Positions 46,943-55,617 of a DNA stretch of 64,000 bases are shown one piece after another. A program made the position numbers and the translations under genes. Position 1 is the stretch's first letter. Every line of letters begins with the position of its first letter. The notes beneath the pieces were generated by a model, which was given only the letters and a program-made list of their open reading frames with translations, was not told the origin of the DNA and did not search any database. The stretch covers positions 558,001 through 622,000 of the forward strand of contig NZ_JAJIRO010000003.1 in NCBI RefSeq assembly GCF_025717535.1, written 5' to 3'. Origin of the DNA: Paucibacter sp. Y2R2-4. GTDB taxonomy: Bacteria; Pseudomonadota; Gammaproteobacteria; Burkholderiales; Burkholderiaceae_C.

Positions 46943-47883
46943 CAATCTCCGGAGGCACCGCCGCCGCCAAAATCACCGCCGCCGCCCGAGGAGAAGCCTC
47001 CGCCGCCTCCGCCACCGCCGAATCCACCGCCACCGCCGCCACCGCCCCAAATGATGGGACCGCTATTGCCGCCCCCCAGGCCGCCACGGCGCCCGATGCT
47101 GCGGCCTGCGCCCACGCCCATCACCCCGACCAAAATCATCGAGGCCACGGCCGCCAGCCCGGCAATCAGCAGGCTGGACGCAAACATCCAGCCGATGGCG
47201 CCGGCCGCGCCGCCGGTCAAGAGGCTGCCCAGCTTGCGGCCGAAGATGCCGATCAGAATACCGCCCAGCACCGGCACGCCGATGAAGAACAGCGCCCCCA
47301 GCTCTTCAAAGCTGAAGCCGTCTTGGGGCTGACTGCTCTTTTTGCTTGGCTTGGGGGCAGGCAAGGCTTCGCCTCTAATGAGAGCCGACAACTGGTCCAC
47401 CGCCTGATTCAAACCCCCGGCGTAGTCGCCCGCCTTGAAGGCCGGGGTGATGGCGCGCTGGATGATCTGACGCGCCGCCAGGTCGGGCACGGCGCCTTCC
47501 AGCGTCTTGGCGACTTCGATACGAACCTTGCGGTCATTCTTGGCCACCACGATCAAGAGCCCGTCGCCGACATCGCGACGACCGATCTTCCAGGCGTCGC
47601 CAATGCGCTGCGCATAACTGGCAATATCCTCGGGCGCCACAGTGGGCACCAAAAGAATCACCAGCTGCGAGCCGGCGCTCTGCTCGAAAGCGGCCAGCTT
47701 GGCTTCCAGCGCGCTTTGTTGGGCGCTGCTCAAGGTGGCGGTCTGGTCGATGACGCGTGCGCTCAAGGCCGGCACGGGCAAGACATCTTGGGCGCGCGCC
47801 GTCAGGCCCAGGAGCGCGAGCCCCAGGGCCATCAGCCACAGACACCAACCCTGACCCAGGCGCGGGAACCCACGTTCACGCAT
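46939..47883 (-). CDS. YgcG/TPM domain membrane protein with Gly-rich tail
   Basis: 314 residues: signal peptide (about 10-32), TPM domain (about 38-165) with VIDQTATLSSAQQ and GDGLLIVVAKNDRKVRIEV, two membrane spans (about 200-260) and a Gly-rich tail with long runs of Gly ending GGGASGDW. The tail is usual in YgcG-family proteins. Between the LemA and second TPM genes. Confidence 0.88.
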   Translation of the reverse strand: MRERGFPRLGQGWCLWLMALGLALLGLTARAQDVLPVPALSARVIDQTATLSSAQQSALEAKLAAFEQSAGSQLVILLVPTVAPEDIASYAQRIGDAWKIGRRDVGDGLLIVVAKNDRKVRIEVAKTLEGAVPDLAARQIIQRAITPAFKAGDYAGGLNQAVDQLSALIRGEALPAPKPSKKSSQPQDGFSFEELGALFFIGVPVLGGILIGIFGRKLGSLLTGGAAGAIGWMFASSLLIAGLAAVASMILVGVMGVGAGRSIGRRGGLGGGNSGPIIWGGGGGGGGFGGGGGGGGFSSGGGGDFGGGGASGDW

Positions 47884-47895
47884 GGCGGGCCCGCC

Positions 47896-48513
47896 TTACT
47901 TGGAGGCCGGCTTGTCGAAGCTCACCGTCGGCGCGACCTTGATCGCGGCCTCGTTTTCCACCGTGAAGTTGGGCTTGACCTTGTAGCCAAAGATCATGGC
48001 GGTCAGATTAGTGGGGAACTGGCGGGTGTGAACGTTGTACTCGGTCACCGTCTTGATGTAACGATTGCGTGCCACAGTGATGCGGTTCTCAGTGCCTTCC
48101 AGTTGCACGCGCAGGTCTTGGAAGCCCTGGTTGGCCTTCAAGTTAGGGTAGTTCTCGGTCACCATCATCAAGCGGCTCAGCGTGCTGGAAACCTCGCCCT
48201 GGGCAGCCTGGAACTTCTTCATCGCCTCGGGGTCATTGGCCAGCTCGGGCGTGACCTGGATGCTGGTGGCCTTGGCGCGAGCCTCGATCACCTTGGTCAG
48301 GGTTTCTTGCTCGAAATTGGCTTCACCCTTGACGGTGCTGACGATATTGGGGATCAGGTCCGAGCGGCGCTGGTACTGGTTCAAGACCTCGGCCCAGCCG
48401 GCGTTCACTTGTTCGTCGAGCGTCTGGAATTGGTTGTAGCCGCAGCCGGAAAGCGTTAGCGTGGCCGTCAAAACAGTGGCTGCCAGGGCGCCGCGCTTCA
48501 GAATCGATGACAT
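47896..48513 (-). CDS. LemA family lipoprotein
   Basis: 205 residues, LemA fold. The signal peptide ends with lipobox LSGC (Cys at about 24). It contains LDEQVNAGWAEVLNQYQRRSDLIPN and YNVHTRQFPTNLTAMIFGY, both hallmark LemA segments. Periplasmic or membrane-anchored helical protein. AGGAGG lies eight bases before the ATG. First gene of the LemA-TPM-TPM operon, which is a common arrangement. Confidence 0.93.
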   Translation of the reverse strand: MSSILKRGALAATVLTATLTLSGCGYNQFQTLDEQVNAGWAEVLNQYQRRSDLIPNIVSTVKGEANFEQETLTKVIEARAKATSIQVTPELANDPEAMKKFQAAQGEVSSTLSRLMMVTENYPNLKANQGFQDLRVQLEGTENRITVARNRYIKTVTEYNVHTRQFPTNLTAMIFGYKVKPNFTVENEAAIKVAPTVSFDKPASK

Positions 48514-48642
48514 GTGAAAACCTCCTGAGAGTGTTGGGAGCAGCCGGAATATGAGGTCAGGCTGATCGGAATCAAGTCCGCGCGGAGTATCGCAGCGCCG
48601 CTCGCGGCCTGTCATGCTCTTTCGGCGTCGATAATCACGTCC

Positions 48643-49734
48643 ATGAACGCCCCACTCCAAAACGACACCTTTCTGCGCGCCTGCCTGCGCCAGCCGACCG
48701 ACTACACCCCCGTCTGGCTGATGCGCCAAGCCGGCCGCTACTTGCCCGAGTACCGCGACACCCGCGCCAAGGCCGGCAGCTTCATGGGCCTGGCCACCAA
48801 CCGCGACTACGCCACCGAGGTGACGCTGCAGCCGCTGGAGCGCTACAAGCTCGACGCCGCTATTTTGTTCAGCGACATCCTGACCGTGCCCGACGCCATG
48901 GGCTTGGGCCTGTCCTTCCAAATCGGCGAAGGTCCGAAGTTCGCCAAAGTCGTGCGCGATGAAGCCGCGGTGAATGAACTGGCCGTGCCCGACATGGACA
49001 AGCTGCGTTATGTCTTCGACGCCGTCAGCTCCATCCGCAAGGCCTTGAACGGCCGCGTGCCGCTGATCGGCTTCTCGGGCAGCCCTTGGACCCTGGCCTG
49101 CTATATGGTCGAGGGCGGCGGCTCGGACGACTACCGCCAGGTCAAGAGCCTGATGTATGCGCGCCCCGATCTGATGCATCGCATCTTGCAAATCAATGCA
49201 GATTCAGTGGCTCAGTATTTGAACGCTCAAATTGAAGCCGGTGCCCAGGCCGTGATGCTGTTCGACAGCTGGGGCGGCGTGCTGGCCGACGGCATGTTCC
49301 AACGCTTCAGCCTCGACTACTCGCGCCGCGTCTTGGCGCAGGTCAAGACCGAACATGAAGGCCAGCGCATCCCGCGCATCTTGTTCACCAAGGGCGGAGC
49401 GCTCTGGCTGGATGAGATTGCCGACGCCGGTGCCGATGTGGTGGGCCTGGACTGGACGGCTAATTTGGGTCGCGCCCGCGCCCAGGTCGGCAGCCGCGTA
49501 GCCCTGCAAGGCAATCTGGACCCGAATGTGCTGTTCGCGCCGCCGGACGCCATCCGCGAGCAGGTGCGCTCTGTGCTGGACAGCTTTGGCAACCCTCAGC
49601 GCGCCGACGGCGGCTGGGACGGCCATGTGTTCAATTTGGGACATGGCATCAGCCAGTTCACCCCGCCCGAGCATGTGACGGCCTTGGTGGACGAAGTGCA
49701 CGCCCATTCGCGGCGTCTGCGCACCGGGCGTTGA
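48643..49734 (+). CDS. hemE: Uroporphyrinogen decarboxylase
   Basis: 363 residues, complete. The N-terminal [15 protein letters not shown] and the [16 protein letters not shown] and [13 protein letters not shown] motifs are diagnostic for HemE, which makes coproporphyrinogen III in heme synthesis. Cytosolic. Divergent from the LemA operon. Confidence 0.97.
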   Translation: MNAPLQNDTFLRACLRQPTDYTPVWLMRQAGRYLPEYRDTRAKAGSFMGLATNRDYATEVTLQPLERYKLDAAILFSDILTVPDAMGLGLSFQIGEGPKFAKVVRDEAAVNELAVPDMDKLRYVFDAVSSIRKALNGRVPLIGFSGSPWTLACYMVEGGGSDDYRQVKSLMYARPDLMHRILQINADSVAQYLNAQIEAGAQAVMLFDSWGGVLADGMFQRFSLDYSRRVLAQVKTEHEGQRIPRILFTKGGALWLDEIADAGADVVGLDWTANLGRARAQVGSRVALQGNLDPNVLFAPPDAIREQVRSVLDSFGNPQRADGGWDGHVFNLGHGISQFTPPEHVTALVDEVHAHSRRLRTGR

Positions 49735-50093
49735 AGTCAAGCGCTGGGCCGGGGTGCCTAGAAAATAGCCGGTAAAACGTGAAGTAAGCACTTAGGGTAG
49801 AGACTTATCCCCAGAAACTTGGCAGCGAGAATGGGGCTATTTACATGTTGCGCCGCATGTTCGCGTTTTCCCGATTGCAGGCTAAGTGCTTGATTTATAT
49901 GAAGGCGTCGGCCGTGCTCAGCAAATCGTCGTGGATGGGCCTCTTGGGCGACAGCAGCTCGCCAGCCACACTCTTAGAACTTTCCCCACAAAGTTATCCA
50001 CAGAATTTGTGAGCAAGTTTGAGAGTCCTTTCAAATCATGCACTTAAGCGCCAAAGCTCATTTGATACCTGATCTGAACAACCGGTGGCAGGC
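49735..50093. other. hemE-priA intergenic region with DnaA-box-like sites and an inverted repeat
   Basis: About 360 bases, more AT-rich than its surroundings and without a convincing gene. It holds TTATCCCCA at 49805-49813 and TTATCCACA at 49994-50002, the second a perfect DnaA box, and a 10-base inverted repeat AAGCACTTAG (49786-49795) / CTAAGTGCTT (49882-49891). Possibly the priA promoter and a DnaA-responsive site. Confidence 0.5.
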
Positions 50094-52271
50094 ATGAGTG
50101 AGCCCTTGGCGCCTAGCGCTTCGCTGCGAATTCGCGTGGCTGTGGATGCTCCGCAGCACAGCGGCATCAGCGGGCCTTTGGATTATTTGAGCGAGCAGGC
50201 GCTGCCGCCCGGCAGCTTGGTGCGGGTGCCGCTGGGCCGGCGGGAGCTGATGGGCATCGTCTGGCCGGGTGAGTCGGATCAAGACACCGAGGCCGCCGCC
50301 TTGCGCCCCATTTTGGGCAGCCTGGACGGTATTCCGCCCCTGAGCCCGGCCTGGAGCAGCTTGCTCGAATTCGCGGCCAGCTATTACCAGCGCAGCATTG
50401 GCGAGCTGGCGCTGTCGGTCTTGCCGCCGCAGCTGCGCGAGCTGGATGCTGCGCAACTGAAGATGCGGCTCAAGAAGCTGGACAAATGGGCGGCCGAGCA
50501 AGCCAAGGCCGCCGCCGATGCGAACAGCGCGCCCGTCAAACCCGAACTCAGCCCAGCGCAGGCGGAGGTCTTGGGGCAGTTGGATGCCTTGCTGGGCCGC
50601 GCCGAGGCGCCGCCGCCATTGCTTTTGTACGGCGTGACCGGCAGCGGCAAGACCGAGGTCTATTTGCGCGCCGCCGAGCATGCGCTGAGCCAGGGTAAGC
50701 AGGTCTTGGTGCTGGTGCCCGAAATCAATCTGACCCCGCAGCTCGAAGCCCGCTTTGTCGAGCGTTTTGTCGGCCGCGCCATCGTCTCGCTGCATAGCGG
50801 CCTGACCCCGGCGCAGCGCCTGCGTCATTGGTTGGCGGCCCATGCGGGCCAAGCGGAGCTGGTGTTGGGCACGCGGCTGGCGGTGTTTGCCTCGATGCCG
50901 CGCCTGGGCCTGATCGTGGTCGACGAGGAACATGACCCGTCCTACAAGCAGCAAGATGGCGCGCGCTACTCGGCCCGCGATCTGGCGGTCTACCGGGCGC
51001 ATCAGCTGAAAATCCCCGTTATTCTTGGCTCGGCCACGCCATCCTTGGAAAGCTGGCAAAGAGCACAGCCTGTTAGCCCCCCGGCTGCGGGTACACAGCC
51101 GGCCCCCCGAGGGGGCCAAGGTGTTCTTGGGAGCGGCCCGGTGAACACCTTGCGAGGCCGCTACAAGCTGTTGAGATTGCCCGAGCGCATCGGCGGTGGC
51201 GCCATGCCGCGCGTGCGCTTGTTCGATATGAAGACCTTGCCGCTCACCAAGGGCGTGACCACGGCCCTGACCATGCCGCTGCTGGAGGCGCTGCGCAAGC
51301 GCCTGGAGCGTGGCGAGCAAAGCCTGATCTTCTTGAACCGGCGCGGCTATGCGCCGGTCTTGCACTGCGCCGAATGCAATTGGAAAAGCGATTGCCCGCA
51401 TTGCAGTGCTTGGCGTGTTTTCCACAAGGGTGACCGCACCTTGCGCTGCCACCACTGCGGCTTCACCCAGCGCGTGCCCAGTGAATGCCCGACCTGCGGC
51501 AACCAAGACATCGCACCCTTGGGCCGCGGCACCGAGCGACTGGAAGAACAGTTGCAAGAACAACTGCCCGGCGCGCGCGTGCTGCGCATCGATGCCGACT
51601 CCACCAAGCTCAAGGGCGAGCTGGAGGCGCAGTTGCAAGCGGTGCACAGCGGCGAGGTGGACATAGTCGTCGGCACGCAGATGATCACCAAGGGCCACGA
51701 CTTCCGCCGCATCACCCTGGTGGCGGCCGTCAACCCGGACGGCGCCTTGTTCAGCAGCGACTTCCGTGCGCCCGAGCGCCTCTTTGCTCTTTTGATGCAA
51801 GCCGGCGGCCGCGCCGGTCGCGACGCCGAGCAGGCCGCCCGCAGCGAGATGTGGGTGCAGACCTGGCACCCCGAACATGCGCTCTACAAGGCGCTGGCCC
51901 TGCATGACTTTGAGGCTTTTGCCAAAAGCCAGTTGGCCGAGCGCGAGTCGGCCGGCCTGCCGCCGTTTGCGCATCTGGCCTTGCTGCGCGCGGAAGGCCG
52001 CACGGCGGAGGCGGCGAAGGGCTTTCTGGAAGCAGCCTCACGCTGGGCGCGCAGCCTGCCCGAGGCCGACCAGGTGCTGGTCTACCCCAGCATTCCCATG
52101 AGCGTGGCCCGGGTGGCTAACGTCGAACGCATGCAGATGTTGGTCGAAGCCAGCAGCCGCGGCGCCCTGCAACGTCTCTTATGGCACTGGTTGCCCGAGT
52201 TGCATGCGCTGAAGCGCGAGCACAAGGGCTTGCTGCGCTGGGCGGTGGATGTGGACCCGCTGGCAATATAG
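50094..52271 (+). CDS. priA: Primosomal protein N' (replication restart helicase PriA)
   Basis: 725 residues. Helicase motif I is GVTGSGKTEVY at about 180, DEEH at about 277, and LGSATPSLESW at about 314. Eight Cys at about 423-470 (CAECNWKSDCPHC, then CHHCGF and CPTCGN) form two zinc sites. It rebuilds the replisome at stalled forks. Residues about 327-353 are a Pro/Gly/Ala-rich insertion encoded by a palindromic repeat (see 51073). The ATG at 50094 is chosen over a GTG three codons earlier. Confidence 0.95.
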   Translation: MSEPLAPSASLRIRVAVDAPQHSGISGPLDYLSEQALPPGSLVRVPLGRRELMGIVWPGESDQDTEAAALRPILGSLDGIPPLSPAWSSLLEFAASYYQRSIGELALSVLPPQLRELDAAQLKMRLKKLDKWAAEQAKAAADANSAPVKPELSPAQAEVLGQLDALLGRAEAPPPLLLYGVTGSGKTEVYLRAAEHALSQGKQVLVLVPEINLTPQLEARFVERFVGRAIVSLHSGLTPAQRLRHWLAAHAGQAELVLGTRLAVFASMPRLGLIVVDEEHDPSYKQQDGARYSARDLAVYRAHQLKIPVILGSATPSLESWQRAQPVSPPAAGTQPAPRGGQGVLGSGPVNTLRGRYKLLRLPERIGGGAMPRVRLFDMKTLPLTKGVTTALTMPLLEALRKRLERGEQSLIFLNRRGYAPVLHCAECNWKSDCPHCSAWRVFHKGDRTLRCHHCGFTQRVPSECPTCGNQDIAPLGRGTERLEEQLQEQLPGARVLRIDADSTKLKGELEAQLQAVHSGEVDIVVGTQMITKGHDFRRITLVAAVNPDGALFSSDFRAPERLFALLMQAGGRAGRDAEQAARSEMWVQTWHPEHALYKALALHDFEAFAKSQLAERESAGLPPFAHLALLRAEGRTAEAAKGFLEAASRWARSLPEADQVLVYPSIPMSVARVANVERMQMLVEASSRGALQRLLWHWLPELHALKREHKGLLRWAVDVDPLAI
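51073..51151. repeat. REP-like palindromic repeat inside priA
   Basis: About 79 bases built of three consecutive palindromes: CCGGCTG / CAGCCGG (51081-51087, 51096-51102), GGCCCCC / GGGGGCC (51101-51107, 51111-51117) and AAGGTGTTC / GAACACCTT (51118-51126, 51143-51151). The frame stays open, adding about 26 residues just after the SATPS helicase motif. The pattern resembles short repeats I recall between genes in related Burkholderiales. Confidence 0.7.
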
Positions 52272-52357
52272 GGGCGCATAGCGAACCAAGCCAGGCCTGA
52301 GCTGGGTCATACTGGGGCCGCCACTATTCACGCGGTCCTTGCTTCCAGGTCTCTTGC

Positions 52358-53392
52358 ATGAACAGCTCTGACACTGCCCGTTCTCGCACCTTGCGGCCGG
52401 CCCTTGCGAGCCCCACGGTCAGCTTTGAGTCACGCGAAGCCATCGAGGCCTATTTGGATGGGCTCAATCAGCGCTCGCCCTTGGCGCGGCGAAACATTCG
52501 CAGCTGGGGGGCAAGTCCCTCCGCGCATTTGCGGCTTGGGCTCATGCCCATGCCGAGCGGCAAGGCGGACGGGTCGTCCGTCTTTTTGACCGAGTCGCAG
52601 AACAGCTTTGTCCTGGATGTGCAGGCCCAGCCCAGCTTGGCGCTCGGCGCACCGCTGCTGCTGGGCTTGGTGCTCGCGGGCTCGGTCAGCCTGAGGCAGG
52701 GCGGGCTTGACTATGTGGCCCAGGCCGGAGAGGGCGTTTTGATCAGCCCCGCCGAAGTGGAGCGAGCGCAGTTTTCGGCAAATTCGCACTTTGTGGAGTT
52801 GGCACTGCCCCGCTCGCATTTGCTGCGGGTCGGCGCAGAGCTGAGGCCCGGCCAGTGCTCGGGGCTGCCGGCATTCAAGCCCTTGTTGGCGCCGCCACTG
52901 GCTCAGGGCCTGCTCTTCATGGCGCAACAAGCCGCACGGCTTTTGCCGCCGCCACAGTCCGCCGTGGCGGTGCCACCGATGTTCGAGCGCTGCCTAGAGA
53001 TGATGGCGCTGAGCTTGGTGCAAGAGCAGCAGCTGATGGATGCGCCGACTCGCTCGATGGCCGCTTTGGCGCCACGCAGCGTGCATCGCGCCATCGAGTA
53101 CATCGATGCTCATGCGCAGCGCGACATTCTTTTGGCCGATATTGCCGAGGCCGCTTGCGTCAGCGTCAGCAGTTTGCTGCGCCACTTTCAAGCCCATCTG
53201 GGGCAGTCGCCGATGGCTTTTCTGCGCCAGCTGCGGCTGGACCGGGCGCGCCTTGAGCTGCGCCAAGGCCGGGCGGGCTCCATCCGTGAGTTGGCGCAAC
53301 GCTGGGGTTTTCAAAGCGCCGGCAAGTTCAGCCAAGCCTACTTGCGCCGCTTTGGTGAGCGCCCCAGCGAGGGGCGTAAAGCACGGCCCTAA
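52358..53392 (+). CDS. AraC-family transcriptional regulator
   Basis: 344 residues. The N-terminal part (about 50-200) is a cupin-like AraC-binding domain; the C-terminal 110 residues hold the double helix-turn-helix with ILLADIAEAACVSVSSLLRHFQ and IRELAQRWGFQSAGKFSQAYLRRFGERPSEG. It stands alone after priA, so the target is unknown. It might act on the exported-protein genes downstream, but this is only position. Confidence 0.9.
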   Translation: MNSSDTARSRTLRPALASPTVSFESREAIEAYLDGLNQRSPLARRNIRSWGASPSAHLRLGLMPMPSGKADGSSVFLTESQNSFVLDVQAQPSLALGAPLLLGLVLAGSVSLRQGGLDYVAQAGEGVLISPAEVERAQFSANSHFVELALPRSHLLRVGAELRPGQCSGLPAFKPLLAPPLAQGLLFMAQQAARLLPPPQSAVAVPPMFERCLEMMALSLVQEQQLMDAPTRSMAALAPRSVHRAIEYIDAHAQRDILLADIAEAACVSVSSLLRHFQAHLGQSPMAFLRQLRLDRARLELRQGRAGSIRELAQRWGFQSAGKFSQAYLRRFGERPSEGRKARP

Positions 53393-53565
53393 GCCCCTGT
53401 TTCAGCGGCTCTAAAGTGAAGCCGGCGCTCAAACTCGCTTGGGGCGCTCGGTCGGGTGATAGCCCGAAATCCTCAGTGGCTTCCCTCGCTCGTCAATCTG
53501 CGGCCTAACGCTCAGAAACCCTGTGGAGGCCGCTGTCTCTGCGCTGCTAAGGTGGTTTTCGCGTC

Positions 53566-53596
53566 TCGAGTCCGGGAGGAATTTTTTTGGACTCGA
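53566..53596. promoter_or_regulatory. Inverted repeat upstream of the HAF-repeat PEP-CTERM gene
   Basis: TCGAGTCC at 53566-53573 and GGACTCGA at 53589-53596 form a perfect 8-base inverted repeat spaced by 15 bases, with a T-run between. It is about 50 bases before the start of the PEP-CTERM gene. It may be an operator or the hairpin of a terminator for the upstream AraC gene. Confidence 0.4.
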
Positions 53597-53645
53597 CACG
53601 GGCTTCATCCCATCACCTGATTCCAAATCGAGCGAGCAAGCACTT

Positions 53646-54800
53646 ATGAAAACTCATCCATTGTCAAAACTCAGCCTGAGCCTTTGCCTGAGCTTGGGCT
53701 GCGCCAGCGTCGCCTTGGCCGCAACGCCGCAGTACAGCATTGTTGACCTCGGCGTGGTCAGCGGCGACAGCGACTCCCAAGCCTTTGGTGCTTCGCCCAA
53801 TGGCAGCTATGTGGTCGGCCGTTCCATGGGCAGCCAGGGTCATGCCTACAGCTGGAGTGCCCAAGATGGCATGCAGGCCTTGCCCAATTTGGCAGGCCGC
53901 AAATACGCGGTTGCGAATGCCGTCAACGACGCGGGCATCGCGGTGGGCGTGTCGTCCACCACGGTGTTTGGCAGCGCGCCATTGCCCGTCATGTGGAAGC
54001 AGGGCGCAGTAACGGCATTGACCATGCCCCTGGGCTATAACTCGGGCTGGGCTTACAGCATCAATAGTGCGGGCGTGGCCGTGGGCGCGGTAGGTTCGGG
54101 CAGCTTTGAGCGTGCCGCCCTGTTCGGCCCGAATGGCAGCTCCTTGATCACCGCGACGGCTGCCAATGGCGCCTGGATGAGCACGGCCTTCGGCATCAAT
54201 GATGCGGGTTTGGTCATCGGTGTGGGTGTGGATCCCGACAATGCCGCCGTCAATGTGGGCATGGTCTACAACTCGGTGACCGGCGTGATGAGCACGGTGG
54301 GCGCCTTGCCGGGCCATAACTCGGCGATCAATTTCGGTCTGAGCAATAGCGGCTACGTGGTCGGCAGCAGCGGCCTGTACCAGGGATCGGGCACGCCCTT
54401 CATCTGGTCGGCTGAGGGCGGCATGACCGAGATTGGTCTGCCTCCGAACACCAGTTCCGGCTCAGCCAGCGCGGTCAATGAGCAAGGTTGGGTGGTCGGC
54501 AATGCGGGCGGCGAGTACTCCGTGCCCTTCTTGTATGCCGATGGCGCGACATACTCGCTGCAAAGCCTCTTGCCCGCCGGCACCGACTGGGATTTCAGCA
54601 CCAACACGAGTGCGTCGGCCATGGCCATTAGCAAGAACGGCAGCATTGTTGGCACCGCCGTTCATAACGGGCTGACGCATGCCTACCAAATGACGCTGGT
54701 GTCCAGCGTCCCCGAGCCCGAAAGCGTGATCTTGATGTTGAGCGGCTTGGGCCTGCTGGCCGCCACCGCCCGCCGGCGTCGCGAGCAGACTCAGGCTTGA
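53646..54800 (+). CDS. PEP-CTERM protein with HAF-type repeats
   Basis: 384 residues: signal peptide (about 1-24, ending ALAAT), then repeated blocks of the HAF extracellular type (SQAFGASPNGSYVVGRS, AVANAVNDAGIAVGVS, AFGINDAGLVIGVG, NFGLSNSGYVVGSSG, SASAVNEQGWVVGNAG) that likely build a beta-propeller, and the PEP-CTERM tail VPEPESVILMLSGLGLLAATARRRR. Sorted by exosortase to the surface or matrix. Starts at 53646; convergent with another PEP-CTERM gene. The metalloprotease at 55618 has similar repeats. Confidence 0.87.
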   Translation: MKTHPLSKLSLSLCLSLGCASVALAATPQYSIVDLGVVSGDSDSQAFGASPNGSYVVGRSMGSQGHAYSWSAQDGMQALPNLAGRKYAVANAVNDAGIAVGVSSTTVFGSAPLPVMWKQGAVTALTMPLGYNSGWAYSINSAGVAVGAVGSGSFERAALFGPNGSSLITATAANGAWMSTAFGINDAGLVIGVGVDPDNAAVNVGMVYNSVTGVMSTVGALPGHNSAINFGLSNSGYVVGSSGLYQGSGTPFIWSAEGGMTEIGLPPNTSSGSASAVNEQGWVVGNAGGEYSVPFLYADGATYSLQSLLPAGTDWDFSTNTSASAMAISKNGSIVGTAVHNGLTHAYQMTLVSSVPEPESVILMLSGLGLLAATARRRREQTQA

Positions 54801-54846
54801 TCTAGCGCCTGGTTTTAGCCTGAGTCGTCCTTCGCAGCCGCTTCGT

Positions 54847-55518
54847 TCAGGCGCGGCTGCGGCGCTTGGCTGCAGCGCCCAGCACGCCCAGGCCAGTCAG
54901 CAGCAAAGCATAGCTGGCTGGCTCGGGCACGGCGGCCACATTGCCCAGCGTCAGGTCATTGGCCGCCACCCAGGCGAAGTCACCGTTGGGCTGGACGGCG
55001 CTGACCTGGAGCACCTCGATGCGGCTGGTCGAGACAAAGCCAAAGAAGCTGCCCGGTGTGGTGTTGTTCACCAGGATCAACTCTTCTGTGCCGTCGGCGT
55101 CCAGCACGTTCAGGCGGATGGTTTGGCCGGCCTTGTAGGCGCCCGACTCGTCGGTGCCGAAGAAGAAGCCGCCAACACCGTAGACCTTGTCCGAGAAGTA
55201 GCCGAAGGTCAAGAAGTCGCTGGCCTGGTTGGTGGACAACCAGCTGTCTTCGCTGCTGCCTGCGGCATAGAGCGTGGAATCTTCGCCGGGGCCGGCCACC
55301 GACCAGGCGGTGTAGCTGTGCTCGCCCGCGGTGCGGCCGACGTAGGCGGGACCTTGAGCCCAAAAGGGCAGGTCGTCCAACTTGTCGACGGCCGGCGCTG
55401 AGATGGCTGCCAGATAGGTCGCTTGCGAGTTGAAGAAGGTGATCTCGGCTTGCGCGGCGCTGCTGCCGAACAGCGCGGCTAAGGCCAGAACGGGGGCGGT
55501 GAAGTATTCGTGTTTCAT
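54847..55518 (-). CDS. PEP-CTERM protein
   Basis: 223 residues with signal peptide (about 1-22, ending AQAE) and a PEP-CTERM tail VPEPASYALLLTGLGVLGAAAKRRSRA. The middle is a beta-sandwich-like domain with repeated TAWSVAGPGEDSTLY and YGVGGFFFGTDES strands. AAGGA lies five bases before the ATG at 55518; a Met two codons earlier is possible. Convergent with the HAF-repeat PEP-CTERM gene. Confidence 0.86.
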   Translation of the reverse strand: MKHEYFTAPVLALAALFGSSAAQAEITFFNSQATYLAAISAPAVDKLDDLPFWAQGPAYVGRTAGEHSYTAWSVAGPGEDSTLYAAGSSEDSWLSTNQASDFLTFGYFSDKVYGVGGFFFGTDESGAYKAGQTIRLNVLDADGTEELILVNNTTPGSFFGFVSTSRIEVLQVSAVQPNGDFAWVAANDLTLGNVAAVPEPASYALLLTGLGVLGAAAKRRSRA

Positions 55519-55617
55519 AAACATCCTTGAATCTTGTGTGGGCGAGATCGCCGCTCTTGAAGCCAAGGGCTTCGCGGGCGGCGACCGATTTACTTTTCTT
55601 GCTGCTGAGTTTTGGTG

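Noticed and set aside
46541-47332. Plus-strand frame with long proline runs
   Set aside because: The Pro runs are the complement of the Gly-rich tail of the YgcG-family protein on the minus strand.
49735-50093. Possible replication origin
   Set aside because: Only one perfect DnaA box and one near match, no 13-mer array, and no dnaA, dnaN or gyrB beside it.
50058-51974. Minus-strand open frame of 638 codons opposite priA
   Set aside because: Shadow frame of a well supported helicase gene; composition is typical of antisense translation.
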